A stretch of DNA of 64,000 nt, from contig OX439050.1 of the NCBI GenBank assembly GCA_949317995.1, forward strand, positions 4,712,001-4,776,000. The letters are read 5' to 3'. The notes beneath the pieces were generated by a model that had not been told where the DNA came from, made no database searches, and saw nothing but the letters and a program-made list of their open reading frames with translations. This DNA is from Acholoe squamosa. Its lineage: Eukaryota > Annelida > Polychaeta > Phyllodocida > Polynoidae. The position numbers and the translations under genes were made by a program. Positions 1 through 8,549 of this stretch are shown here, piece by piece (position 1 is the first letter of the stretch; each line of letters opens with the position of its first letter).

Positions 1-325
1 CATAATTACAGGGCAATTATTAGCGTCTATTGCCAACGTGAGTAAAAGGTTTCCAGACATATACTTCACAAAAAAATATCTTATGATCATGTATCATATG
101 AAACCATATATCAAAGTTATACTTCTTTATAAAACGATGTCTTTGTAAGTCTTTGTAAGATACATATATCATGACTAACTAAATAATGCAACATCTATAG
201 AAATGAAATATGAAGTCAATAACAGAGATATATGTGTATATAAAATGTCATTTCCAATATCTGGTATTCAGGTTAACACTTAAAAGGAGTACATCGTAAA
301 CCTTGGTCGTCATGATCCATAAATG
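1..325. other. AT-rich flank, no feature seen
   Basis: The stretch is AT-rich and apparently single copy. I see no open frame, RNA gene or repeat in it. Its right edge grades into a degraded copy of the ATGATGCA foldback repeat in which the next array sits. Confidence 0.5.
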
Positions 326-1272
326 TAGCCTTAGTGAGTAACTCGCCAGGGTTAATGAGTCACTCACTAAGGTTAGTGAGTCCCTCGCCAGGGTTAGTGA
401 GTCACTCGCCAGGGTTAGTGAGTCACTCGCCAGGGTTAGTGAGTCACTCACCAGGGTTAGTGAGTCCCTCACCAGGGTTAGTGAGTCACTCGCCAGGGTT
501 AGTGAGTCACTCGCCAGGGTTAGTGAGTCACTCACCAGGGTTAGTGGGTCACTCGCCAGGGTTAGTGAGTCACTCACCAGGGTTAGTGAGTCACTCACCA
601 GGGTTAGTGAGTCACTCACCAGGGTTAGTGAGTCACTCACCAGGGTTAGTGAGTCCCTCGCCAGGGTTAGTGATCACTCGCCAGGGTTAGTGAGTCACTC
701 ACCAGGGTTAGTGAGTCACTCACCAGGGTTAGTGGGTCACTCACCAGGGTTAGTGGGTCACTCACCAGGGTTAGTGAGTCACTCGCCAGGGTTAGTGGGT
801 CACTCGCCAGGGTTAGTGAGTCACTCACCAGGATTAGTGAGTCACTCACCAGGGTTAGTGAGTCACTCACCAGGGTTAGTGAGTCACTCACCAGGGTTAG
901 TGAGTCACTCACCAGGGTTAGTGAGTAACTCACCAGGGTTAGTGAGTCACTCACTACGGTTAGTGATCACTCACCAGGGTTAGTGAGTCCCTCACCAGGG
1001 TTAGTGATCACTCACCAGGGTTAGTGAGTCACTCACCAGGGTTAGTGAGTCACTCACCAGGGTTAGTGAGTCACTCACCAGGGTTAGTGAGTCACTCACT
1101 ACGGTTAGTGATCACTCACCAGGGTTAGTGAGTCCCTCACCAGGGTTAGTGAGTCACTCACCAGGGTTAGTGAGTCACTCACCAGGGTTAGTGAGTCACT
1201 CACCAGGGTTAGTGGGTCACTCACCAGGGTTAGTGAGTCACTCACCAGGGTTAGTGAGTCACTCACCAGGGC
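326..1272. repeat. 21-bp minisatellite, about 45 units
   Basis: The unit CCAGGGTTAGTGAGTCACTC(A/G) is repeated head to tail. The commonest variations are ACC/GCC and GAG/GGG, and a few units are shortened to TGATCAC. Because the period is 21, stop-free frames exist on both strands with 7-residue periodicity; these are not genes. Most units contain TGAGTCA, the AP-1/TRE consensus. Both borders (AAATGTAGCC on the left, GGGCTACATTCATGCATCAT on the right) match the arms of the TTAA foldback MITE family found elsewhere in the window, so the array looks like an expansion of that element's ACTCGCCAGGG loop region. Confidence 0.95.
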
Positions 1273-1589
1273 TACATTCATGCATCATGCTGGTCCTGTT
1301 TAGAGGAGGTCGTCATGATGCGCTTACGAAGTTATCAGAATAATATACACAGCAGAAAAAAAGATCATTGTAGTTAAATGTGACCATTCACTACCTGAGA
1401 GAAGGCTCAACCCTTTAACCACCAATACATTGAATTGATCAATTCATCTTAGACTTCACAATTGATATTCCTGTATTATTAGGTGACTGATGTGTGGCTT
1501 TTCTGTGTTATAATAGGAATAAGCCACTTGACTTGGTCATGCCCAAGGTCATACTCTTAACTGTATTGACACGTCCAGGAGCTTTATTC

Positions 1590-1745
1590 CCTAAATGACA
1601 AGTTACATTCAAGCATCATGCCGACCCTAAGGAATGATGCTGTCACCGAGGGTCGGCATGATGCTTCAATGAAGTGCTGGCGATACTTCATTGATGCATC
1701 ATGTCGACCATGTAATGGGCATAATACATCAGCGGACCTTTGAGG
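1590..1745. mobile_element. TTAA-type foldback MITE fragment
   Basis: This segment contains CATCATGCCGACCCT and its inverted partner AGGGTCGGCATGATGC, the AATGAAGTGCTGGCGA arm and a TGGGCATAATACATCAGCGG end. The same blocks occur in the same order in the complete copies at 36424-36666 and 46738-47000. The ends are degraded. A shorter remnant lies near 1893-1945. Confidence 0.7.
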
Positions 1746-2265
1746 TTTAAGCTACATTAGTGTCAGGGAGAGACAGAACATATATATGTATTGAGTAATG
1801 ACTCTTTACTGACATACACCACCTGCTGTACAAAATAAATGGACATTTAGAACAGGTTCAAAGTCTTTATAGCCTAATACAGTCAACTAACCCTTTAAAG
1901 GCCAAAACTGCTTTAGTGCATGACGCCCATTGGTCGACCCTGGAGGAGGATAACAAGACAAGACCCAATAAAGGTGCATGATAACTTACATCTTATACAT
2001 CATATACATAGGAATGCTCAATGGTGCTAGGGATATTTTTCTCCTACTACAGGTTTTTTTATTTTTTGTTCGGTGTGACGGTCTACTCCGACTAAAACAC
2101 CTGTCCGCTTCAACGCTTCGCGCTTGGGGGGCTTCAAACCAAAAAAAAAAAAAAATGCTAGGGATAGATACCATCTTTCACCTAGCTAATTGCTAATGAA
2201 TACTTTTAATGAACAGCATCAGCAAAACAACAACAACAACAAATCACATGTTATTCTCTGGAGCC
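1746..2265. other. Intergenic, no gene seen
   Basis: The stretch holds pyrimidine-rich and oligo-A runs near 2045-2155 and a short CAA repeat near 2222-2242. The short open frames look like chance. Confidence 0.4.
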
Positions 2266-2269
2266 TCTT

Positions 2270-2640
2270 CATTTCCGCACACGCGCAGAGAGACGTGTTG
2301 ACTGCCCCTAGCGACAAGGAGGAGAATGTGTCCCCACCAGGGAGGATTTGTCCGCCCTGGTGGTCTCTGGGCAAAATAAGCCTGCAATACCAGCGCGCAT
2401 GCGCAGGCAGTTGCGGGACGCGGCCACAAGACGACGCCGCCATAATTACGACTGTTCCCGGCGTGTTTGTGTAGTGATTAGAAGTGCGACACGCGCGGGA
2501 CCAGCCGCACGACGATTGTCGTCTGCTCTGGTGTTTGGGGGCGCAGTGTCCCGGATGTGGCGTCTGTCTGACGGGAAATGGACGCTGATAGGCGACCGCT
2601 AACAGGACGCAGGACACTCTACCACTGTACCAAACTTGAC
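2270..2640. promoter_or_regulatory. CpG-rich segment with NRF1-type site, candidate promoter
   Basis: CpG dinucleotides are much denser here than in the AT-rich surroundings. CGCGCATGCGCA at 2394-2405 is a perfect match to the NRF1 palindrome, and GCCGCCAT (a YY1-like motif) lies near 2437. Open frames exist on both strands (for example minus 2671-2219), but their composition just follows the GC-rich DNA. I infer an unmethylated CpG-island promoter or a first untranslated exon. Direction and target gene are unknown. Confidence 0.35.
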
Positions 2641-2988
2641 TTCTTATTCTTCTCCACCACACCACATCCACTTCTTGGTGGATGTGGTAAACTTGGAAAA
2701 GTTTGCCTTTTTCTTTCTTTCATTGTTTACAGATCTGCTACAGCGATCCCAAATGGATCATTCAGTGGAAATTGTCTTCTAAAGTGGGTTTTGGTGTTTT
2801 AATTGTAACTAGACTAGGGGTATTTTACTGCAAGTCAATTATTTATGCAGTGCAGGGGCCAGGTTACTTGAAGTTACCATATATTCAGGCTGTGCCTGTA
2901 TAATATGTTAACATGAGCTCTGTAATGGCATGTTTAAGCGCTGGGGTCTCAAATAAGCGCTGAGGATATAGGGGTATTCAAATTAGCC
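2641..2988. other. Intergenic with a TAAGCGC repeat remnant
   Basis: No gene is seen. The segment TTTAAGCGCTGGGGTCTCAA at 2933-2985 belongs to a dispersed motif also present near 28380, 46605, 60900 and 61300. Confidence 0.4.
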
Positions 2989-3393
2989 TTAGGCCAAAGA
3001 AAAAAAATATTGTAAGTTTCCGGTAACATGGTTCAAAAACTTGACGTAGGTAGGTCGGATTTTTTTTTTTTTTTTTTGCTGACCAATATGTTGGTTAGAA
3101 TATGGAGATTTTATTATTGATAACCATTACAGATAATCGATTTTAGCTATTATACTAGCCAAAACATGTAAAGCTTCAGTAAAAATCTTGGATTCTTTGC
3201 TTGGGCACAAGGGAAATCTCAAAACATTAAAAATATGAATTATATGTAAAAAATTATGAAAAATATCGAAAAAAAAAAAAAATTGGAAAATTCTTCAAAA
3301 AATTATGAAAAGTTTGTTCAAAAATTCTGAGGTCGGTCCTGGTTGGCTGAGATAGGTTGGGTGACCGGAAACCAAACTTTTTTTTTGGCCTTA
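2989..3393 (+). mobile_element. MITE with GGCCAAA...TTTCCGGT inverted ends
   Basis: The ends are imperfect inverted repeats: TTAGGCCAAAGAAAAAAAA followed by TTTCCGGTAAC on the left, and GTGACCGGAAACCAAAC followed by T-run-GGCCTTA on the right. A second copy lies in reverse orientation at 22976-23340 and shares the inner blocks GACGTAGGTAGGTC and AGGTCGG(C/T)CCT. There is no coding capacity. The superfamily is not identified. Confidence 0.7.
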
Positions 3394-3454
3394 GCACTAA
3401 AAACTATCTCATTTAAGCCCCTGTCTTGTATGAATGCCGGTAGAGTAGGATTGA

Positions 3455-3786
3455 AATCGTTGAGTGGCGCAGTGGATAGCGCGCTCGCCGACGGATCGCC
3501 AGATCGCCGGTTCGAGTCCCGTCCGAGTTGACTCAGCTCTCCATTCATTCGTTGGTAGGTAAAATGAGGAGCACCAGAGATTTATCTCACTGTGCGAAAG
3601 TAAGCAGGGGGCAGTGACAAAACGTGGAGACAGAAATGTCAAAGCGAAGCGACCATAGGCTGGCATCCATGGGCACTGTGTATGTATCCTGAAACCTGTA
3701 TAGCCCCATGGTACTTGTTTCTGTGAGGTACACCTCCTGATAGCTGAATTGCCTGTGAGGGAGATCAGCACCCAGCTCCATGTGCA
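3455..3786 (+). mobile_element. tRNA-Arg-derived SINE, cut by the LTR element
   Basis: An RNA polymerase III promoter is visible: box A TGGCGCAGTGG at 3465-3475 and box B GGTTCGAGTCC at 3509-3519. The anticodon loop CGACGGA matches the tRNA-Arg(ACG) pattern, but the anticodon stem no longer pairs, so this is not a functional tRNA gene. A non-tRNA body follows (GGTAAAATGAGGAGCACC near 3556), as in many tRNA-SINEs. The 3' limit is uncertain because the retroelement starts at 3791. Confidence 0.65.
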
Positions 3787-3790
3787 CGAG
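3787..3790. other. Target site duplication CGAG (left)
   Basis: CGAG directly abuts the left LTR, and the same 4 bp directly follow the right LTR at 20887-20890. Four to six bp is the range expected for Ty3/Gypsy integrases. Confidence 0.85.
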
Positions 3791-4515
3791 TGGGCTGTGT
3801 GGGTTGTGTTTATATGTATATTAATGTGGTATAATTTGTGTAGTTATTATCAGCTCACTCCGCTGTTCTCACGTATTTGGGAAGACTAACTCTAGTGGTA
3901 TGATGTTGGCTCAGCCCATCCTTTTAACCAACACCAAGACGCCGATACAAGTCACCATTTATTGTTCATTGGTTATTCACAGTTACAGTTGTTTGGTGAT
4001 CTCCTTCAAGGTTGTACAGCTTCACCGACATTAGTCTATTCATACAAGCAGTTCATGTTTTAACAATCCGATGCTACTGGAGAGGTATGAGTGCCATAGA
4101 GATCCTGTTCAATCCATTCTTACATTGGCTAAGTGTAATACTAAATACTAAACAGCTTCATCCTCGTCTACTCCAGGAGTATGTGTTGCCTCCTCGGCTG
4201 CTCCCACAATACTGACTCCTCCCTATCTCTTACCAACCCCTCACACCTTTCAGACGCCGATGTTTGGCTCACCCGTATTCCCCCCTCCCCCTCTACAGAA
4301 TCTACCTGACCAGATCTCGTCGACTCCCCTCCGTCTACACATTCCACAGCCTACCATAAACTCTTAGCTACCATAAACCCTATACAGGACTCCCATAGCA
4401 CTCTCCCATATAGCATATAATAAATACACACATAATACAGCATACAATAAATACCTACATAAGTGTACCCTGTTATACCCGTTCATTATAATTATTGGCT
4501 ATTGATGACAAAACA
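3791..4515 (-). repeat. 3' LTR (725 bp)
   Basis: Compared by eye with 20162-20886, this copy has the same length and I found no difference. In element orientation it starts TGTTTTGTC and ends CACAGCCCA. It contains AATAAA at 3963-3958 on the minus strand. A 67-residue open frame inside it is also present in the other LTR and has no recognisable features. Confidence 0.95.
3958..3963 (-). terminator. AATAAA polyadenylation signal in the LTR
   Basis: AATAAA reads on the minus strand toward the 3' end of the element, with about 170 bp of LTR left after it. The same motif in the 5' LTR is at 20329-20334. It is a plausible R/U5-type poly(A) signal. Confidence 0.5.
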
Positions 4516-4525
4516 GGTGCGGGCG

Positions 4526-4535
4526 CTCCCCTCTT
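4526..4535 (-). other. Candidate polypurine tract
   Basis: The minus strand reads AAGAGGGGAG just upstream of the 3' LTR. Ten bases (4516-4525) separate it from the LTR boundary, whereas the plus-strand primer tract usually abuts the LTR. Either the primer extends further or cleavage occurs off the purine run. Confidence 0.5.
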
Positions 4536-5390
4536 GTGACGCGAGTCACACCAATTGTCAAGCATAAATTATGCCTGAATACATCTTCTGTATTGTTTTG
4601 TCACTAATACCTGAGGTAATCATCGTTATTATATTATACATTTCAATAGTTATTTATATACATACATATGCAACACACTTATATAATACCATGCATTATT
4701 ACTATATATATTTTCCACACTGCATTGGTGACTTATTCTTAGCGCAAACTTGTCCTCTAACATATATTTTATTATTACAATTCTCTCATTCCTTGATTCT
4801 CAATTTGTTTTTCTTTCCTTTGTTATTTATTTTACTCATTCACTCGCCTTTACTAAGCACTTTGTCCCATTCTATGTTTATATATTCTTTTTACTATCCT
4901 TACCCGGGAGTCGACACCAGTTACACCCAATCGGGCCAATAAATCTCCTTACATCTGTCAACTCCTTGTTCCGAAACGTTCCCCTCTATCTACCCTTTGC
5001 CCCAAGCATCACTCTAAAACACACTCTAACGCGTCTTGGGTTACACCTGGCAACCTCTTACTTAACTCACGCGTGCACAGCTTGTCAACGAGTATATACA
5101 TCAGAAATCTTTTCACTTGCCACATTACGTCGTAGTTAGTGTCTCATTAGTTGGTCGTACATTTAAATTACAGTTTCTTTTGGCTATATTATCTTACTTA
5201 ATAATATACACTGGCACCATTCCCAGACATTATATCAATTCATTTGTAGATAGTCTTTGTATTGTCTATTCCATCCTTTCGTCTCACGCCAGCTGCACGA
5301 TATCTTTCTCCCCCCCCCCTTTTTCTCATGTCCTGCCACCGTCTATGTCAAGTCTCTATCATGATGGCGTTTTATTCATCACCTTCAGTC
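4536..5390 (-). other. 3' untranslated region of the retroelement
   Basis: Between the env frame stop and the polypurine tract there is no minus-strand frame of note. The plus strand is pyrimidine-rich and gives several open frames (4571-4942, 4750-5139, 5117-5506) with T-rich, hydrophobic low-complexity translations. I treat these as composition artefacts. Confidence 0.5.
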
Positions 5391-6521
5391 TCATTCATTC
5401 AGGTCCACGTACACCGATGACGATCCCGTCCTGGGCTCTTGACCTCGCAAAGCCACGTTCACCGACTCTTTATGACCCTTGTTTACTGAATATGATACAG
5501 CCGTAGCCCCATATGATTCTCCAGGTACTTCTGGTAACTGTCTTGATCTTCTTAACTGAGCCATGGCTCTGGCATGGCCCGTGTCAGATAACTGATGTGT
5601 ATTTATCTCTCTGTTCCTTATTGGTGTCCAGCCCGCCGCTGATATCATCGGTATCTCTAGTGGTACACCTGTCGCCAGGCCCCCACTATACCTAATCAAT
5701 CTTGTCATCACCGTAAATCCATAGTCACCGTTCAGTATCCCTGCTAATTTCTTTGACACCTTCACAGTGGCCGGTAATGGCAATGGCACTGCGTTTTCCG
5801 CCGTTGCCATCTCAGTGGAATATAACACTCGACCCCACTGCACTGTAGCTATGTACTTCGGGCACGAATAGCTTATTGCTACGTCTCTAATAAGAGCCTG
5901 TTCTGCTGGTCTTTGAAATACCTGGTCCAAAGGCATTAGACTCTCCCCCAATGGTATTATTTCTGTGATCTCTTTAGTTGCCACCTGTAGATACAGTCCA
6001 TCCACTGGTTGAAGCCTCTTTAGTTGTCGCACTTTCCTCACCAGTAACGCTATTATTATTATCAGTACTATCAATATCAATGATAACATAGCTATTGTCG
6101 TTTTGTGTTCCGGATCTTCTTCCTCATAATTACCTCCGACATCTTCACCGTATTTTTCATAGTCCCAAGTTTCTAGACTCCTTATTCTCATAGGCATTCT
6201 TGCTAATATGTATGCCATTAATAGTCTTTTTAAACAAAAATATTGTACCACCATCAGAGTCATAACAATCACCCCTGCAATCATTATTGGTGAATAATCC
6301 CATAGTGATTCAGTAGGAAAATGGCCTCCACCACTCATGCCATCCAAATCAGGTAATGCCGATCCGTCTTCCATTGCACTCACCAAATTCTTCAGATTGA
6401 CAGCTGCTGGCGACTGTTGTATCCTAGCCTTGTGCTTCATTTTGGTCTTTACTAATTTTGGCAACACTTCATCTTGCAATACCTCTACAGTTTCACCATT
6501 TAATACGGCCTTTATCCATGT
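5391..6521 (-). CDS. env: Env downstream part with membrane anchors, after amber codon
   Basis: This segment continues the env frame: the distance from the env start (8141) is a multiple of three, and the only interruption is the TAG at 6524-6522. Numbering from the first possible start (TTG at 6479), it has a hydrophobic segment at about residues 63-83 (start SPIMIAGVIV), an acidic stretch at 109-125, a second hydrophobic segment at 127-147 (MLSLILIVLIIII), then a basic and soluble tail of over 200 residues. There is no good ATG near its beginning, so independent translation is unlikely. I read it as the membrane-proximal, anchor and cytoplasmic part of Env, reached only by amber readthrough, or lost in this copy if the stop is a mutation. 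Confidence 0.7.
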   Translation of the reverse strand, partial: TWIKAVLNGETVEVLQDEVLPKLVKTKMKHKARIQQSPAAVNLKNLVSAMEDGSALPDLDGMSGGGHFPTESLWDYSPIMIAGVIVMTLMVVQYFCLKRLLMAYILARMPMRIRSLETWDYEKYGEDVGGNYEEEDPEHKTTIAMLSLILIVLIIIIALLVRKVRQLKRLQPVDGLYLQVATKEITEIIPLGESLMPLDQVFQRPAEQALIRDVAISYSCPKYIATVQWGRVLYSTEMATAENAVPLPLPATVKVSKKLAGILNGDYGFTVMTRLIRYSGGLATGVPLEIPMISAAGWTPIRNREINTHQLSDTGHARAMAQLRRSRQLPEVPGESYGATAVSYSVNKGHKESVNVALRGQEPRTGSSSVYVDLNE

Positions 6522-8141
6522 CTATTTCTTAACGCTGTTCATTTGTAGCAAATCGTTATTTACAAAAGTCACATTAGTTTCCATGTTCACATGACCACAT
6601 CCTGCCAAACTGTAAGGCATCCACGCCCCGGCAGTCATGAATGCGCAATCACACCCAATGTTCAATATGGCGTAATGATGCATGTTCACCTTAACAGGTG
6701 GGCTTGACTGACACATCAATTGACCTTGTATGTCGGGTCCCGATACCAAAGTACGACCCTTTCCCAGTGCTATCGCAAATGAAGGAAAATTTGGTTGCAC
6801 TATATAGTTGATCTCACATGTTTCTGCTATGGCCACCTTGTCATTTCTTATTAGTGCCGCCATGCACCCTCGCTCGGCTATTTTTCTCATGTGTGGAATA
6901 TCTGGGCATACTGCTATTGAGTTGCCATGGCAACGCGCCCAATTCACCACTGGCTCTGATATATAATACCGCCCATTCTTTGATATGGCTACTTCTGATG
7001 GCAATCCCTCTATTCTCGTCCCGTCAGCTTCTTTATTGGCCAGCCGCACTGGTACTGGAAACACCTTTACAGAGTATACACAAAATATGTGTTCCTCTGA
7101 CACCACCGGAATCCTTATCTGCATTTTTACACGACCTTGGTGCTGATATACTCGCACCACACTATTATCATAGTAATATTCCGGATCAGTAAAAGCGACT
7201 CTAAATCGTGGGTACGTAGCCTTTAGATATACTTCAGTGTTGATTATAGCTTCTTTCAAATCTTCTCTAGTGACCAATTTTGAGGATAGTTTTCTTCGTG
7301 ATGCCAATCTTACCTCAGCTGCCATATCCTTTATCTCAATGAGTTCATTTAATAAATGTATAATATACCCCCATTTGACCCTTGTCAGCAGGCTTTCATG
7401 GTTGTATACAATGGATAGTTCATATAATGCCACACTGTGCATAGTTTGAGTTCTTTCCAGCAATTTCCGTCTTTTCAATGATATCTTAGCCATTTCATAC
7501 AATTGTAACTGTCTATCAGCCAACTCTCCCACTTCCGCCATGACGTCCTCCAAGCCATTGCTAGTACTTGTGGCCAATGTTTTAATAACATCACGCATCT
7601 TATAATATGATGTCTTCAGTAATTGAATATCTTTTTCATTTCTGGCTACATCATCAGCTCTCCCAGTGCCAAAAATATAGTACGACAACTCTCCTATAAT
7701 ATTTAGACCTGGTATACCTGCTCTCTTAGACCTTTTGACTTGTTGTTTTTCAGGTATGTTTTCCATCAGCTTTTCCACTTCCTCCTCTCTGGCCTGTATT
7801 AATTTTCTAATAATTTGATTCAGCCATTCTTCTTTCTGTTTGATGTTGTCACAGGTATCTTCAAATAATAAGGTTCTGTTATGATGTTGAATATCACACA
7901 TAACCTGCATGTTCTTCACACATTGTTCATAAATACTTTCCATTTCCGGCTCTGGTAATCTATCTGGTATCTCTAATACAAACACTTGTGACACATGATT
8001 GTGCTCAGCCGTAGAAATACGTCTACCAGGTTGCAAAATGACACCTAATTCGGCTCTCTCTAAAGTCTCGAAAGTGTGCCTTCCAGCATCTACCACACCC
8101 CACAAGGAACATAAGACACATAGTATAGTTAGCCACGCCAT
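6522..8141 (-). CDS. env: Env, F-like fusion glycoprotein (ectodomain)
   Basis: The 539-residue frame starts at an ATG in strong context (AAAATGG). Residues 1-19 form a signal peptide (hydrophobic LTILCVLCSLWG). A furin-type site RSKR lies at 137-140, followed by a Gly-rich hydrophobic stretch (AGIPGLNIIGELSYYIFGTG, 141-160) and a DD pair. This arrangement matches the cleavage site plus fusion peptide of baculovirus F and errantivirus Env proteins. A long helical region follows (about 165-290), then a Cys-rich ectodomain. N-glycosylation sequons include NRT at 88 and NVT near the end. The frame ends at an amber codon before any transmembrane segment; the anchors lie in the same frame downstream (5391-6521). 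Role in the family: membrane fusion for cell entry. Whether this copy makes a functional protein is unknown. Confidence 0.78.
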   Translation of the reverse strand: MAWLTILCVLCSLWGVVDAGRHTFETLERAELGVILQPGRRISTAEHNHVSQVFVLEIPDRLPEPEMESIYEQCVKNMQVMCDIQHHNRTLLFEDTCDNIKQKEEWLNQIIRKLIQAREEEVEKLMENIPEKQQVKRSKRAGIPGLNIIGELSYYIFGTGRADDVARNEKDIQLLKTSYYKMRDVIKTLATSTSNGLEDVMAEVGELADRQLQLYEMAKISLKRRKLLERTQTMHSVALYELSIVYNHESLLTRVKWGYIIHLLNELIEIKDMAAEVRLASRRKLSSKLVTREDLKEAIINTEVYLKATYPRFRVAFTDPEYYYDNSVVRVYQHQGRVKMQIRIPVVSEEHIFCVYSVKVFPVPVRLANKEADGTRIEGLPSEVAISKNGRYYISEPVVNWARCHGNSIAVCPDIPHMRKIAERGCMAALIRNDKVAIAETCEINYIVQPNFPSFAIALGKGRTLVSGPDIQGQLMCQSSPPVKVNMHHYAILNIGCDCAFMTAGAWMPYSLAGCGHVNMETNVTFVNNDLLQMNSVKK

Positions 8142-8549
8142 TTTCTTCTTATTATGGCTTCCGGTTACAGTTCGAGTTGGGCTACTACGACTCCTAACTG
8201 ATCGCTCCTGGAATTTTTTTATGGATCTTGAACACTTAATAAGCCCTATCGTGTCAGATAGTTCACCAGTTCATGACCCTTTTACCCCTTCCTGTATATA
8301 TTTTCCCGTCACTCTAAACACGTGTGCCTTCCTCTCCTATCTAGCTGTACGTCTCTTCCATCTGATAACACCAATTTATTGGATTGGAGTCTTTGTCTCA
8401 GCGACTCCTCCTAATGTGCCCTCAATTTTTTTTTACTATAGTTTTCACTATATTTTTGTTTTCTTATTTCAACTTCCCATCCCCTTTGGTTAGATACCTA
8501 GAATTAAATTCTCAGTCGATGCTTGACTTCCACCCTGTTCGCACTGAAG
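8142..8549. other. Spacer between env and the antisense gene
   Basis: Env begins at 8141 leftward and the antisense gene at 8550 rightward, so these 408 bp separate two divergent starts. Minus-strand splice-acceptor-like AG sites occur (for example near 8195), which could serve a spliced env mRNA. On the plus strand there is an AT/T-rich stretch near 8425-8470. A bidirectional promoter is possible but only inferred. Confidence 0.3.

Noticed and set aside
326-1343. GGGTTAGTGAG repeats as a possible telomere remnant
   Set aside because: The unit is 21 bp with a non-telomeric core, not TTAGGG/TTAGG, and its borders are MITE arms.
2219-2671. 150-aa minus-strand frame in the CpG-rich segment
   Set aside because: Competing frames on both strands, Cys/Arg/Trp-rich composition that follows GC content, and no start or splice context worth calling.
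3465-3527. A functional tRNA-Arg gene
   Set aside because: Boxes A and B are intact but the anticodon stem does not pair, and a SINE-type body follows; called a SINE.
4571-5506. Three plus-strand frames of 123-129 aa near the 3' LTR as further antisense genes
   Set aside because: They overlap each other in different frames, are T/C-driven hydrophobic low complexity, and lack good starts, unlike the antisense gene at 8550.
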